Source of the DNA: Ancistrus triradiatus
Lineage: Eukaryota; Chordata; Actinopteri; Siluriformes; Loricariidae
Reading direction: 5' to 3'
Length of the DNA: 64,000 bases
Assembly (NCBI GenBank): GCA_025084515.1
Contig: JAJAGP010000360.1
Coordinates: forward strand, 62,001-126,000
Made by a program: the position numbers and the translations under genes. The notes beneath the pieces were generated by a model that was not told the origin of the DNA, made no database searches, and was given only the letters and a program-made list of their open reading frames with translations. This document shows positions 60,101 to 64,000 of the stretch, piece after piece. The first letter of the stretch is position 1; each line of letters opens with the position of its first letter.

Positions 60101-62257
60101 CAGCCTAGATGGTATATGTAGGAATTAAATTAAGTTATCTAATTAAAAATATAATGATTATAATAAAATATAATAATAAGTAAACTTATAAATGACAAAT
60201 AATGTAAGATTAGGAAAAACTTTAGAATATAATACAATAGAGTAAATGAATAAAATATTGAAATAACGTACAGATATGCGTATCTGCTTTATTTGGTCCA
60301 GTACATAAAGTCACAAGTCTAATCTTATTGATCCTCGTTATATTGATCTTGGTCTTTCTGGGACTTTTATCAGTGTGCGTTCTGTAAATTATACCGTTGT
60401 CAGTCCTCGTTTTATTGATCTTGTTGTTATTGATTACAGTATTATCAGTATTCAGCTTGTTGATAGCTGTCAACTCACATCTTAATAATCCTCGTGTTGT
60501 CCTGTTGATCTTGGTCTTCTTTATTAACCCTCGTCGTTTTGTCTTGATCCTGCTCTGTTTTTTGTCTTTTGTTAATTCCAGTCCTACCAGCAGTAGTTTT
60601 GTTTTAAATCCACAATCTGACAATCTTAGTTTTGTTGATAGATAGATATACTTCATTGATCGTTACAATACTATTCAATATATTTGATCTATTTTCACTA
60701 TTAATAATTATATGCATTTATTATATTTTTTAAATACGTTCTCTGTGTTAATATTGATTTAGTTTCTGATTATTTAATCTATTAATACACTAAAGTGTAT
60801 TAATTAGATAACTTCTTTAAATTTAATTCTTTCATATAACATCTAAACTGTGAACAGGTTGGGTCCCGTTTTGAGTCCTAACAAGGTTTCTTTCTTTATA
60901 ACATTTAGGGATTTTTCTTGCCACTGTCGCCCCAGACTTGCTCAGTTAGGGCTTTGTGTCTAGATATTAGAAGATAACAGAACATTTTAAAGCTGCTTTG
61001 AGACAATGGTCTGTTGTAAAAAGTGCTATAGAAATAACTTGGCAGGAAAAATTGTCTTAATTTGTTTTGCTGACTTTGTCTTTTGTCTTTCCTGGTTGTG
61101 TATTCTTGATCTGAATCGGTCCGCACTTTATGTGAGCACTGTTCAAACTTTGTAACAAAAACAATACTAAATAAAATGTTAATTAAGGGATTCATCAGTT
61201 AATTAATTGCTTCTAGTCTGATTTATTTCTTATTCTCTCTCATTTTATACCCTGATTGTTCTTTACCTCTTCAGATGAATTACAAACAGTTTTGTTTATA
61301 TTAATTATAATTGTGTGTATTATTTATTTTTACAGTATTAACATTTCATAAGTAACCCCGCTAGAAGTTCGGACACCTTTAATGTTCCTGAAGTTTTTCA
61401 ATGTTTGTGTTTGAGTTTCTGTTTGAGATAATCTCTTTAATCTCCATTTCTGTCCAGATGAGATAATGAAGTTAGGAGAATGTTCTTCTTTAAGGCTGAT
61501 TGTAAAAGCTAAATGAGATCCAGCAGATTACACATGCAGGATGTTTTTTTAGCCCCGGGAGTAAAAATGAGGCGAAGCTCGAGCCAGCGTCCGCTTACTG
61601 CCTACTTTAATCAACGAGGACACAAGGAGACGTGAAGTGGAAATAATTAATGTAATTACTTTCATGCAGATTGAATTTGGCAGCAGAACAGCTTGAACTT
61701 TGCTGCTTGTCCTTTTCTTTGTCTCGCTCAAAACAAGAAGCGTGAAGATAAAATTACACCACGAGCACAGGGTGAGGGAGAAGAACCAGAGAGAATTATT
61801 ATAGAGTGCATGAAGAGCTCTGGATGATGGATTGAAACTCCGACAGTAAAAATAAAAAATGCTGTTCATCAGTTCCTGTTTCTCCTGGTAGAGAACCCAA
61901 ATGCTCCAATTAAACCTCACACTGCTATTGATCCGTCTCTGGACCAAACCACACTCGTCAATACTGTAGTTCACCAGCTAAATTTAAACTCATCACCAAA
62001 CACACACAGCTAATAAATCAAATAAAGACTAAATAAACTGACATCATACTTATATGATAACAGGTTTATGATCATGATAAATTAGTAAAAAAAAATAAAA
62101 AAGGAACTAATAAGCAGGAGATAATTTTATACAGAGCTGTACCTTCTCCCACTCTCGGTCCTTGTTGAGGACGATGACGACCAGTTTAGGATTCTCCTGA
62201 TAGCCGTCCTCGGTGAAGGACAGATCCCTGCCGTCCCACGTCACGTTCATCATATAC
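23204..62257 (-). CDS. grin2a: grin2a, NMDA receptor subunit GluN2A, 3' ten coding exons (5' end outside window)
   Basis: Glutamate-binding subunit of the NMDA receptor, a calcium-permeable ligand-gated channel of excitatory synapses that assembles with GluN1. Join on the minus strand: 62257-62143, 43012-42810, 35737-35566, 34747-34594, 34182-34057, 32587-32358, 31359-31199, 28270-28083, 26414-26176, 25000-23204; 3385 nt, about 1127 residues plus stop. All introns are GT-AG and all phases join without a stop. Domain order is end of the amino-terminal domain, S1, M1, pore loop M2, M3 with SYTANLAAF, S2, M4 and C-tail. Identification as GluN2A rather than GluN2B rests on S2 residues YIFATTGYGIALQKGSPWK (GluN2B has a different stretch here) and the tail end NRRVYKK followed by ESDV. 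The first coding exons, signal peptide and promoter lie beyond 64000. Human GluN2A is 1464 residues, so roughly the first 340 are missing. Which fish co-orthologue this is cannot be decided here. Confidence 0.96.
25001..26175 (-). other. grin2a last intron, with pentanucleotide and AAT arrays
   Basis: 1175-nt GT-AG intron. It has an A-rich stretch on the plus strand (a pyrimidine tract in sense) at its 3' end. Simple repeats follow: TAATA/TAATG pentamers at 25050-25150, AAT at 25257-25301 and TAG at 25311-25340. The rest (25450-26175) shows nothing I recognise. Confidence 0.8.
25050..25340. repeat. Compound microsatellite (TAATA/TAATG)n, (AAT)n, (TAG)n
   Basis: About 100 bp of a pentamer array with TAATG variants clustered in the middle, then an A-rich spacer, then triplet arrays of AAT and TAG. 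The apparent long ORFs over it are purely low complexity. Confidence 0.9.
26176..26414 (-). CDS. grin2a: grin2a exon: end of S2 and helix M4 (239 nt)
   Basis: The acceptor is gtgtttag before GTGAAATG and the donor is ATCAGCAGG followed by gtaatc. It encodes EMEELEAQWLTGICHNEKNE and then VMSSQLDVDNMAG, followed by M4 (VFYMLATAMGLSLITFVWEH) and the cytoplasmic FCFTGVCS-like stretch (here YCFTGVCSGQPG). It ends on a full codon (TISR), joining directly to the C-tail exon. Confidence 0.97.
26415..28082 (-). other. grin2a intron with AAT/ATT arrays
   Basis: 1668-nt GT-AG intron. Arrays of ATT at 27710-27750 and AAT up to 27912 could form hairpins because both orientations are present. Otherwise it appears unique, with nothing recognised at 26415-27600. 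Confidence 0.75.
27700..27912. repeat. Inverted ATT/AAT triplet arrays
   Basis: ATT-rich repeats switch to AAT-rich repeats within about 50 bp, then to a run of about 50 bp of pure AAT at 27862-27912. The ORF over it encodes only Leu/Ile/Asn runs. Confidence 0.9.
28083..28270 (-). CDS. grin2a: grin2a exon: S2 lobe with IYDAAV (188 nt)
   Basis: The acceptor is cctgacag before TAAGCTGG and the donor is GGAGACG followed by gtacga. It encodes [20 protein letters not shown] and then GCKLVTIGSGYIFATTGYG. The Tyr-Asp of IYDAAV form part of the glutamate pocket. The YIFATTGYGIALQKGSPWK stretch is GluN2A-like, and is the best single diagnostic against GluN2B in the ligand-binding domain. Confidence 0.97.
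28271..31198 (-). other. grin2a intron, mostly unique sequence
   Basis: 2928-nt GT-AG intron between the two S2 exons. I see no coding sequence and no repeat family I can name with confidence. There are short homopolymer runs at 28829-28844 and 30832-30845. Confidence 0.7.
31199..31359 (-). CDS. grin2a: grin2a exon: start of ligand-binding lobe S2 (161 nt)
   Basis: The acceptor is tccaccag before TTCCAGAG and the donor is AAGTCCGG followed by gtgagc. It starts in phase 0 and ends with two bases of a Gly codon. It encodes FRFGTVPNGSTERNIR; the Ser-Thr of GSTERN contacts the glutamate gamma-carboxylate in this family. It ends with TDALVSLKSG, matching the GluN2A order DALVSLK. Confidence 0.97.
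31360..32357 (-). other. grin2a intron between M3 and S2 exons
   Basis: 998-nt GT-AG intron. AT-rich; nothing recognised. Confidence 0.75.
32358..32587 (-). CDS. grin2a: grin2a exon: pore loop M2 and gate helix M3 (230 nt)
   Basis: The acceptor is ggtctccag before ATCCTCAC and the donor is GACAACAAG followed by gtaaag. It encodes GPSFTMGKAVWLLWGLVFNN and SVPVQNPKG, the re-entrant pore loop with the paired Asn at the QRN-type site that controls calcium permeability and magnesium block. M3 follows, containing the gate motif SYTANLAAF, then MIQEEFVDQVTGLSDNK. This is the most conserved block of the gene and shows no disabling change. Confidence 0.98.
32588..34056 (-). other. grin2a intron with (TG)n(AG)n and triplet arrays
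   Basis: 1469-nt GT-AG intron between the M1 and M2-M3 exons. It contains TTG/TTA triplets at 32782-32860, (TG)25(AG)10 at 33111-33181 and (TAA)n at 33878-33912. A purine-rich stretch follows at 33290-33750. Confidence 0.75.
33111..33181. repeat. Compound microsatellite (TG)n(AG)n
   Basis: About 25 TG units directly followed by about 10 AG units. In the sense direction of grin2a it reads (CT)n(CA)n. Confidence 0.95.
34057..34182 (-). CDS. grin2a: grin2a exon: transmembrane helix M1 (126 nt)
   Basis: The acceptor is gactgtag before AACCGTTC and the donor is GGCAAAG followed by gtacca. It starts with two bases and ends with one base of split codons. It encodes EPFSASVWVMMFVMLLLVTA and then MAVFMFEY, which is pre-M1 and M1, then NRNLAQGK leading to the pore loop. 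It has no long ORF of its own because the exon is short, but phase and identity are unambiguous between its neighbours. Confidence 0.95.
34183..34593 (-). other. grin2a short intron before M1 exon
   Basis: 411-nt GT-AG intron with a donor of GTAACA type and acceptor ctgtag. No repeat recognised. Confidence 0.8.
34594..34747 (-). CDS. grin2a: grin2a exon: S1 glutamate-contact segment (154 nt)
   Basis: The acceptor is ctgcag before GTGGTG and the donor is CTGG followed by gtaaca. It starts in phase 0 and ends with one base of a split Glu codon. It encodes AVGSLTINEERSEVIDFSVP and then FVETGISVMV. Within GSLTINEERSE the Ser, Thr and Arg correspond to residues that contact glutamate in mammalian GluN2A (known from the family). 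It ends at SPSAFL just before M1. Confidence 0.97.
34748..35565 (-). other. grin2a intron within S1
   Basis: 818-nt GT-AG intron. A degenerate CA-rich stretch lies at 34770-34830; otherwise it is unremarkable. Confidence 0.8.
35566..35737 (-). CDS. grin2a: grin2a exon: S1 lobe, CCKGFCIDILKK (172 nt)
   Basis: The acceptor is ctcatcag before TAACACC and the donor is GGAGAG followed by gtcagc. The first base completes a codon with the previous exon, giving an Asp, and the exon ends on a full codon. It encodes KKCCKGFCIDILKKIA and YDLYLVTNGKHGKK, then NNVWNGMVGE. These are highly conserved parts of the S1 ligand-binding lobe. An upstream in-frame ATG makes a naive ORF start inside the intron; the splice site, not that ATG, sets the boundary. 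Confidence 0.97.
35985..36560. mobile_element. MITE with TTCTTAAG-rich interior, copy 2, opposite orientation
   Basis: The right end AGCTTTTCTGAATCCGACCC mirrors the left end of copy 1. Internal AACCTTACAATAGAATCACAC is the reverse complement of a copy 1 segment. The left boundary is approximate. Confidence 0.65.
37625..38545 (+). mobile_element. Tc1/mariner-like transposon remnant (internal deletion)
   Basis: The left end TACAACCCCAAATCAGAATA is a widespread fish Tc1-like terminus, and the right end TCCCAACCTTTTCTGCTTTA is a diverged inverted counterpart. The interior retains decayed transposase sequence on the plus strand (GGATCTCCAGTTTATCAACA; the CTCCCTCTACAGAGCATAAT region; CGGCACTGCATCAAGAACCG) with stops, and its 3' half is deleted. 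Confidence 0.8.
39755..39935 (+). mobile_element. Short retroposon, ATAAATCTGACTT-tailed family
   Basis: Motifs CCTTATAACGTATAGGGAAT, CCTTGCCGCTGTCACCCTAG, TTGCTCAATTTGGGATTGG and TTGTAAAGCTGCTTTGA. Confidence 0.75.
40060..40330 (+). mobile_element. Short retroposon copy with extra 5' repeat sequence
   Basis: The 3' part (40235-40330) carries TTTAAGGGATTTTCCTTGCC and GTAAAGCTGCTTTGAGACAA. The upstream 40080-40230 (CATGTTTCCACTGCTCCGG) looks like another dispersed repeat; its relation is uncertain. Confidence 0.6.
41610..42260 (+). promoter_or_regulatory. CpG-rich, TATA-containing block in intron (solo LTR or promoter candidate)
   Basis: About 600 bp that is far richer in CpG than its AT-rich surroundings. 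It includes GGCCTATTTAAGCACACC at about 41724-41741 as a TATA-like box. The polypyrimidine block with CCTCCTTCCTCCTCCCCTCGCG sits near 42000 (given here only in outline). No splice-ready grin2a exon is seen. A solo LTR of an endogenous element is my first guess; an internal promoter is the alternative. Confidence 0.4.
42810..43012 (-). CDS. grin2a: grin2a exon: linker and start of ligand-binding lobe S1 (203 nt)
   Basis: The acceptor is tttgcag before ATGGGG and the donor is AAAGA followed by gtgagt. It starts in phase 0 and ends with two bases of a codon. It encodes MGKWENRSL, a WPR motif, then DDNHLTIVTLEEKPFVIVE, the first strand of the S1 lobe, and ends at CRNSVPCRKHIK-type residues (here CMRNSVPCRKHIK). 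The paired cysteines belong to the S1 disulfide-bonded loop. In an unspliced read the frame runs on one codon into a stop in the intron. A long sense-strand CA tract lies about 50 nt upstream of its acceptor. Confidence 0.96.
43063..43124. repeat. (TG)n microsatellite next to a grin2a 3' splice site
   Basis: About 31 TG units on the plus strand, so (CA)n in grin2a pre-mRNA. It lies about 50 nt upstream of the acceptor at 43013. Confidence 0.97.
43973..44046 (+). mobile_element. tRNA-SINE head fragment
   Basis: TTAGCACTGTCGCCTCACAG, then GGGTCGATCCTGACCTCGG and TGTGTGGAGTTTT. It is the same family as 50030-50217. An adjacent reverse-orientation body fragment is at about 43800-43900. Confidence 0.65.
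44633..44682. repeat. (CA)n microsatellite
   Basis: 25 CA units; a further interrupted CA-rich stretch is at 44806-44910. Confidence 0.95.
45117..45830 (-). mobile_element. Tc1-like transposon remnant, GGTACACCTG-type family, reverse orientation
   Basis: Decayed transposase on the minus strand. The 3' part has CTGAACATCCACCGTGTGAA, the middle CCAATCTTCTATTGTTCAAT and the upstream part GACCATTCTCTGTAAAACCT and AAAGTCACTTAAATCATCTT. These match a Tc1-like family abundant in fish and found again at 53362-54225. The terminal inverted repeats are not preserved. Confidence 0.75.
46077..46102. repeat. (CA)n microsatellite
   Basis: 13 CA units. Confidence 0.9.
46620..46910. mobile_element. Possible Tc1-like terminal fragment
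   Basis: ATGGTGCAAAAGTCTCAGGC resembles a Tc1-like terminus found in fish. No mate and no coding sequence could be confirmed. Confidence 0.3.
47256..48725 (-). mobile_element. Tc1-like transposon with decayed transposase, one terminal repeat lost
   Basis: The plus-strand left end ACAGTGGGGCAAAAAAGTAT then TTGGTCAGTC is a Tc1-like terminus. The transposase runs on the minus strand, with its C-terminal end at 47460-47650 (NMWRELKVRVA-like, then CQQGYVTKYR) and earlier parts to about 48500. It is broken by frameshifts and stops. Near 48690-48720 the expected sub-terminal ACCAAATACTTATTTTCCAC is present, but the outer inverted repeat is missing. Confidence 0.88.
50030..50217 (-). mobile_element. 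tRNA-derived SINE, near-complete copy
   Basis: On the minus strand: GGGGCGGCACGGTGGCTTGG, A-box-like GGTGGCACTGCTTCACAGC, then GGTCCTGGGTTCAATTCCAG as the B-box region, and a body with GGAGTCTGCATGTCCTCCCC and CCTCCCACAGTCCAAAGGCA. It is the best-preserved copy in the window of a family also seen as fragments near 3000, 11200, 12650, 43850, 44000 and possibly 55030. Confidence 0.85.
51980..52380. repeat. Compound polypyrimidine satellite with TTTAGCATKCATT spacers
   Basis: (CTTT)n-type tracts are separated by six copies of a spacer like CTCTTTAGCATGCATT near 51980, 52053, 52120, 52181, 52286 and 52350. That gives a higher-order period of about 60-105 bp. In grin2a sense it is polypurine (AAAG)n. 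Confidence 0.85.
53240..53270. repeat. (TA)n microsatellite
   Basis: About 15 TA units just before the Tc1-like remnant at 53362. Confidence 0.9.
53362..54225 (+). mobile_element. Tc1-like transposon remnant, GGTACACCTG-type family, with nested insertion
   Basis: The left end CCTTTATTAGGTACACCTGT and right end TGGTGTACCTAACACAGTGT are inverted. Interior transposase fragments include GGGTATTTTCTGGGCACACT, CCATCTTCTGATAGATAATT and TTTCCAGCACCTTGTTGAAT. It is heavily deleted and is interrupted at 53995-54152 by a short retroposon. Confidence 0.82.
53995..54152 (-). mobile_element. Short retroposon inserted in the Tc1-like element, 10-bp target duplication
   Basis: 158 bp flanked by direct repeats AAGAACTAAG at 53985-53994 and 54153-54162. 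Minus-strand 3' end: GCGCTATATAAATAAATCTG then ACTTGACCTGA. This copy defines the boundaries of the family seen at five other places. Confidence 0.88.
54510..54596. repeat. Compound microsatellite (CT)n(TA)n
   Basis: About 24 CT units directly followed by interrupted TA units. Confidence 0.95.
55018..55255 (+). mobile_element. Degenerate tRNA-SINE
   Basis: Head GTTGGCACAGTGGTTAGAAC then CCCAGGTTCAAGTCTCTCTG as A- and B-box-like motifs, and a diverged body with TGGACTGGCACCTTGTCCAG. Family uncertain. Confidence 0.5.
55526..55580. repeat. (CT)n microsatellite
   Basis: About 27 CT units; a (TG)n array follows at 55749-55783. Confidence 0.95.
57142..57176. repeat. (CTG)n triplet repeat
   Basis: About 11.7 CTG units, ending in CTCCTC. 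In grin2a pre-mRNA it reads (CAG)n within the 19-kb intron. Confidence 0.95.
57883..58023 (+). repeat. Direct repeat A of the gypsy remnant
   Basis: Starts GCACGTTCTCTGGTACACAT and ends TCTAGTCCTGTTA. It matches 59182-59306 with small indels. Confidence 0.9.
58098..59178 (+). pseudogene. Gypsy pol remnant: aspartic protease and partial reverse transcriptase
   Basis: The protease part (from 58098) has the ALVDSGVEDKLMDQG active-site region. After a frame break, the RT part has AGLIIPSSSPLGATFFF, then FNTPLGHLEYKVMPFGLTNA and the catalytic YLDDILIF at the very end (about 59158-59178). There are at least two frame changes and one in-frame stop near 58968. The segment between protease and RT is shorter than usual. 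Inactive copy. Confidence 0.8.
59182..59306 (+). repeat. Direct repeat B of the gypsy remnant
   Basis: Starts GCACGTTCTCTGGTACACGT and ends AGTCTAGCCCTGTTA. It begins directly after the RT fragment is cut off. Confidence 0.9.
59925..60085 (-). mobile_element. Short retroposon, ATAAATCTGACTT-tailed family
   Basis: Reverse-oriented copy with GATGGAGCATTGTCTCAAAG and CAGTGACAGTGGCAAGAAAA, decayed at its 3' end. Confidence 0.7.
60866..61045 (+). mobile_element. Short retroposon, ATAAATCTGACTT-tailed family
   Basis: Motifs TTTATAACATTTAGGGATTT, CCACTGTCGCCCCAGACTTG, GCTGCTTTGAGACAATGGTC and AAAAAGTGCTATAGAAATAA. Confidence 0.75.
62143..62257 (-). CDS. grin2a: grin2a exon: late amino-terminal domain (115 nt)
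   Basis: First grin2a exon in the window. The acceptor is tgtttag before GTATATG and the donor is GAGAAG followed by gtacag. It begins with the last base of a split codon and ends on a complete codon. It encodes about 38 residues, including NVTWDGRDLSF and LVVIVLNKDREWEK, which match the distal part of the GluN2 amino-terminal domain. It is too short to appear as a long ORF and was found by reading upstream of the next exon. The exon before it in GluN2 genes is a large amino-terminal-domain exon, which must lie beyond the window. Confidence 0.93.
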
Positions 62258-64000
62258 CTAAACAAACAAACAAAAAAACAAACCTAGAGAATGAGAGCTG
62301 GTGATGTCGAGATCCTGTCCTGTCCAGCTCGTATGAATTCTATAGACAGAAGATCGAATGGATGAAGGTTGTTTAGAGCAGATCAGAATTAATGACGTGT
62401 CCAATAACCAGTGACTGATGACATCCCAAAAATCATCCTGCCTTATTAATCAAATCAAACAAAACCTGCATCCATCAATCACTCGTTTAAAAATAAAACC
62501 CAGTATTAGCAGAGCTGTACTGGGAGCTAAACTGGGACTGTGGAGCTGCAGAGCTTCATTCTACTGGAGGTCCAGGAACATTTACATTTACATTTACATT
62601 TACAGCATTTAGCAGACGCCCTTATCCATAGCGACTTGCAATTGGTACAGTCTTACAATCCAAGCAATTGTGGGTTAAGAGTCTTGCTCAAGGACCCAAC
62701 AGTGGCAGCTTGGCAGAGGTGGGATTTGAACCCTGGACCTTGCGGTCCAGAGTCCAGTACCTTAATAATTATTAATTGCATTGTTATTTATTATAACTTT
62801 TTATTCTTGTACATTCTAAGAGCAGCAGGTTGATGTTGATGGTGCACTGATGTTGGTGATGAGGTCTGAATCTCAGTGGCAGTTCCAATTCATCCCAAAG
62901 ATAAATCCAAACTCACACCAGTTTCAAACAAAAAAATGTGTGATAATTAAGGTAGATTTTACTTTATGCACCAATACAAAAATACAAAAAGCTCAGTTTT
63001 TTTATATTTTATTTATTACATATGATTTTTATAGATCATCATAAAAAGGGACATTTAAATAATATAAAATATATAAAAAAATTAATGCTGATTTGTTATA
63101 CAAAAGCATTTTTTAAGTTAATAACTTTGAAGTGCATGTTTACCTCAACAGCGCAGAAAATGTCAGGGAAGAACCCATGCTGAAATTCTCAATAAATAGC
63201 AGTTTCTTTTCTCTTGTTAGAGTGTTTTCTATTTTTGTTTTTTGTGTTTTGTTTTTGAGGGGATGCCGAGAATCAAAAAAATATTTAAGAGTAATTTAAA
63301 AAAAGCATTTTAAAACATTTATTTGGACTGTTTTTTTTTTTTTTTTACAATTAAACTGCATTTTGAATTCCATTTATTTATTTGATGCTTATTAATGTAT
63401 AAATTTTATTATTATGCATTAATTTGGTAGTATTGGAAATATGTTATTTATATCAACCTATATAAAATATTACAGAAACAATCAGTACTAAGTATTTACA
63501 TATAATTGCAAAAGAGATCAGTATTGGTATTTATGTTATAATTGTATTAGATAGAAAATGGAGAAAGTGTAAACTTTCTTTTAAAGATTTGTAAAAATTT
63601 TCCATTTTCAGTTCCAGAACTTTTCTATCTAATGGATAAAGTAAGTGACCCCACTCTCTCTTGGCTTGGATTGGCTGATTCATTACATGTGATAGTCATT
63701 GAAGGGAAATCTGTAGCTGTTCCTCAGCCTGGTTCTCCAGGTGAATGGATCGTTGGTCCTGATGGTAGTCGTGCCCCCCTGAGAGGTTTCGGCGTTGCCC
63801 GATCTTTATCTCTAAGCCCAATTACATGGCAGCAGCAGATCAATGGTTCATCCTCAGCTGTTCTGCTGATATTCAGGCTAAAGGTCCGGCTCTCATTATC
63901 CCCTCAGTCTGGAGAGCAGGATCACCCGCTTCCTAACAATTACTGCTTCAACATTATACGCTTCACCACCAGAATCACCAACACCATTAAAACCATCAGA
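62258..64000 (-). other. Upstream grin2a intron (incomplete) with one SINE
   Basis: Intron upstream of the 115-nt exon, running off the window. It contains a SINE at 62577-62763. The AT-rich part at 62770-63600 and the more GC-balanced part at 63640-64000 contain no grin2a exon that I could recognise. Confidence 0.7.
62577..62763 (-). mobile_element. tRNA-derived SINE, TGTAAA-tailed family, copy 5
   Basis: On the minus strand: a head with AAGGTACTGGACTCTGGACC and GGTTCAAATCCCACCTCTGC, body CTTGAGCAAGACTCTTAACC, and 3' part CGCTATGGATAAGGGCGTCT then CTGTAAATGTAAATG. It lies about 320 bp upstream of the 115-nt grin2a exon. Confidence 0.9.

Larger units (their letters stand above)
43013..62142 (-). 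other. grin2a 19.1-kb intron, transposon-rich
   Basis: Largest intron in the window. It holds (CA)n arrays, tRNA-SINEs, three Tc1-like remnants, a compound polypyrimidine satellite, a gypsy fragment between direct repeats, short retroposon copies and a CTG array, each listed separately. Several CpG-containing unique stretches (45840-46075, 50990-51400, 52740-53060) carry no transposon signature. Confidence 0.75.

Overview
This is a window of vertebrate nuclear DNA, almost certainly from a teleost fish. Evidence is split genes with GT-AG introns, abundant (CA)n and (AAT)n microsatellites, and fish-type transposable elements: an L2-like LINE with an esterase ORF1, Tc1-like transposons, Ty3/gypsy remnants and tRNA-derived SINEs. 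No bacterial-style system is present (no operons, CRISPR or toxin-antitoxin pairs). The only host protein-coding gene I can support is the 3' part of grin2a, encoding the NMDA receptor subunit GluN2A, on the minus strand.

Gene layout (minus strand, 5' to 3'): ten coding exons at 62143-62257, 42810-43012, 35566-35737, 34594-34747, 34057-34182, 32358-32587, 31199-31359, 28083-28270, 26176-26414 and 23204-25000. Together they encode about 1127 residues. They run from the end of the amino-terminal domain through ligand-binding lobe S1, M1, the M2 pore loop, M3, lobe S2 and M4 to the long C-tail, which ends in the PDZ ligand ESDV. Every junction has GT-AG borders and compatible phase, and no exon carries a stop or frameshift, so the gene looks intact. 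The first exons and the promoter lie beyond position 64000. Fish often carry two co-orthologues (grin2aa, grin2ab); I cannot tell which this is.

Downstream of the gene (1-22700) is a transposon-rich desert. It holds a terminal-inverted-repeat MITE (66-437), SINEs, an L2-like LINE (about 5080-9960) interrupted by a second LINE and a SINE, and a repeat-coding locus ending in a putative LTR (13046-15822). That locus includes a 27-bp minisatellite and a tRNA-Thr-like SINE. A second MITE lies at 21776-22260.

The introns hold most of the other elements. The 7.1-kb intron has a MITE, a Tc1-like remnant and a CpG-rich, TATA-containing block. The 19.1-kb intron has three Tc1-like remnants, one with a clean nested retroposon insertion, a tRNA-SINE, a compound polypyrimidine satellite, a gypsy fragment between direct repeats, and a CTG tract. 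The most notable non-gene observations are the tRNA-Thr/LINE-tail chimera, the minisatellite open in several frames, the nested insertions with visible target duplications, and a (CA)n tract about 50 nt upstream of a grin2a 3' splice site.
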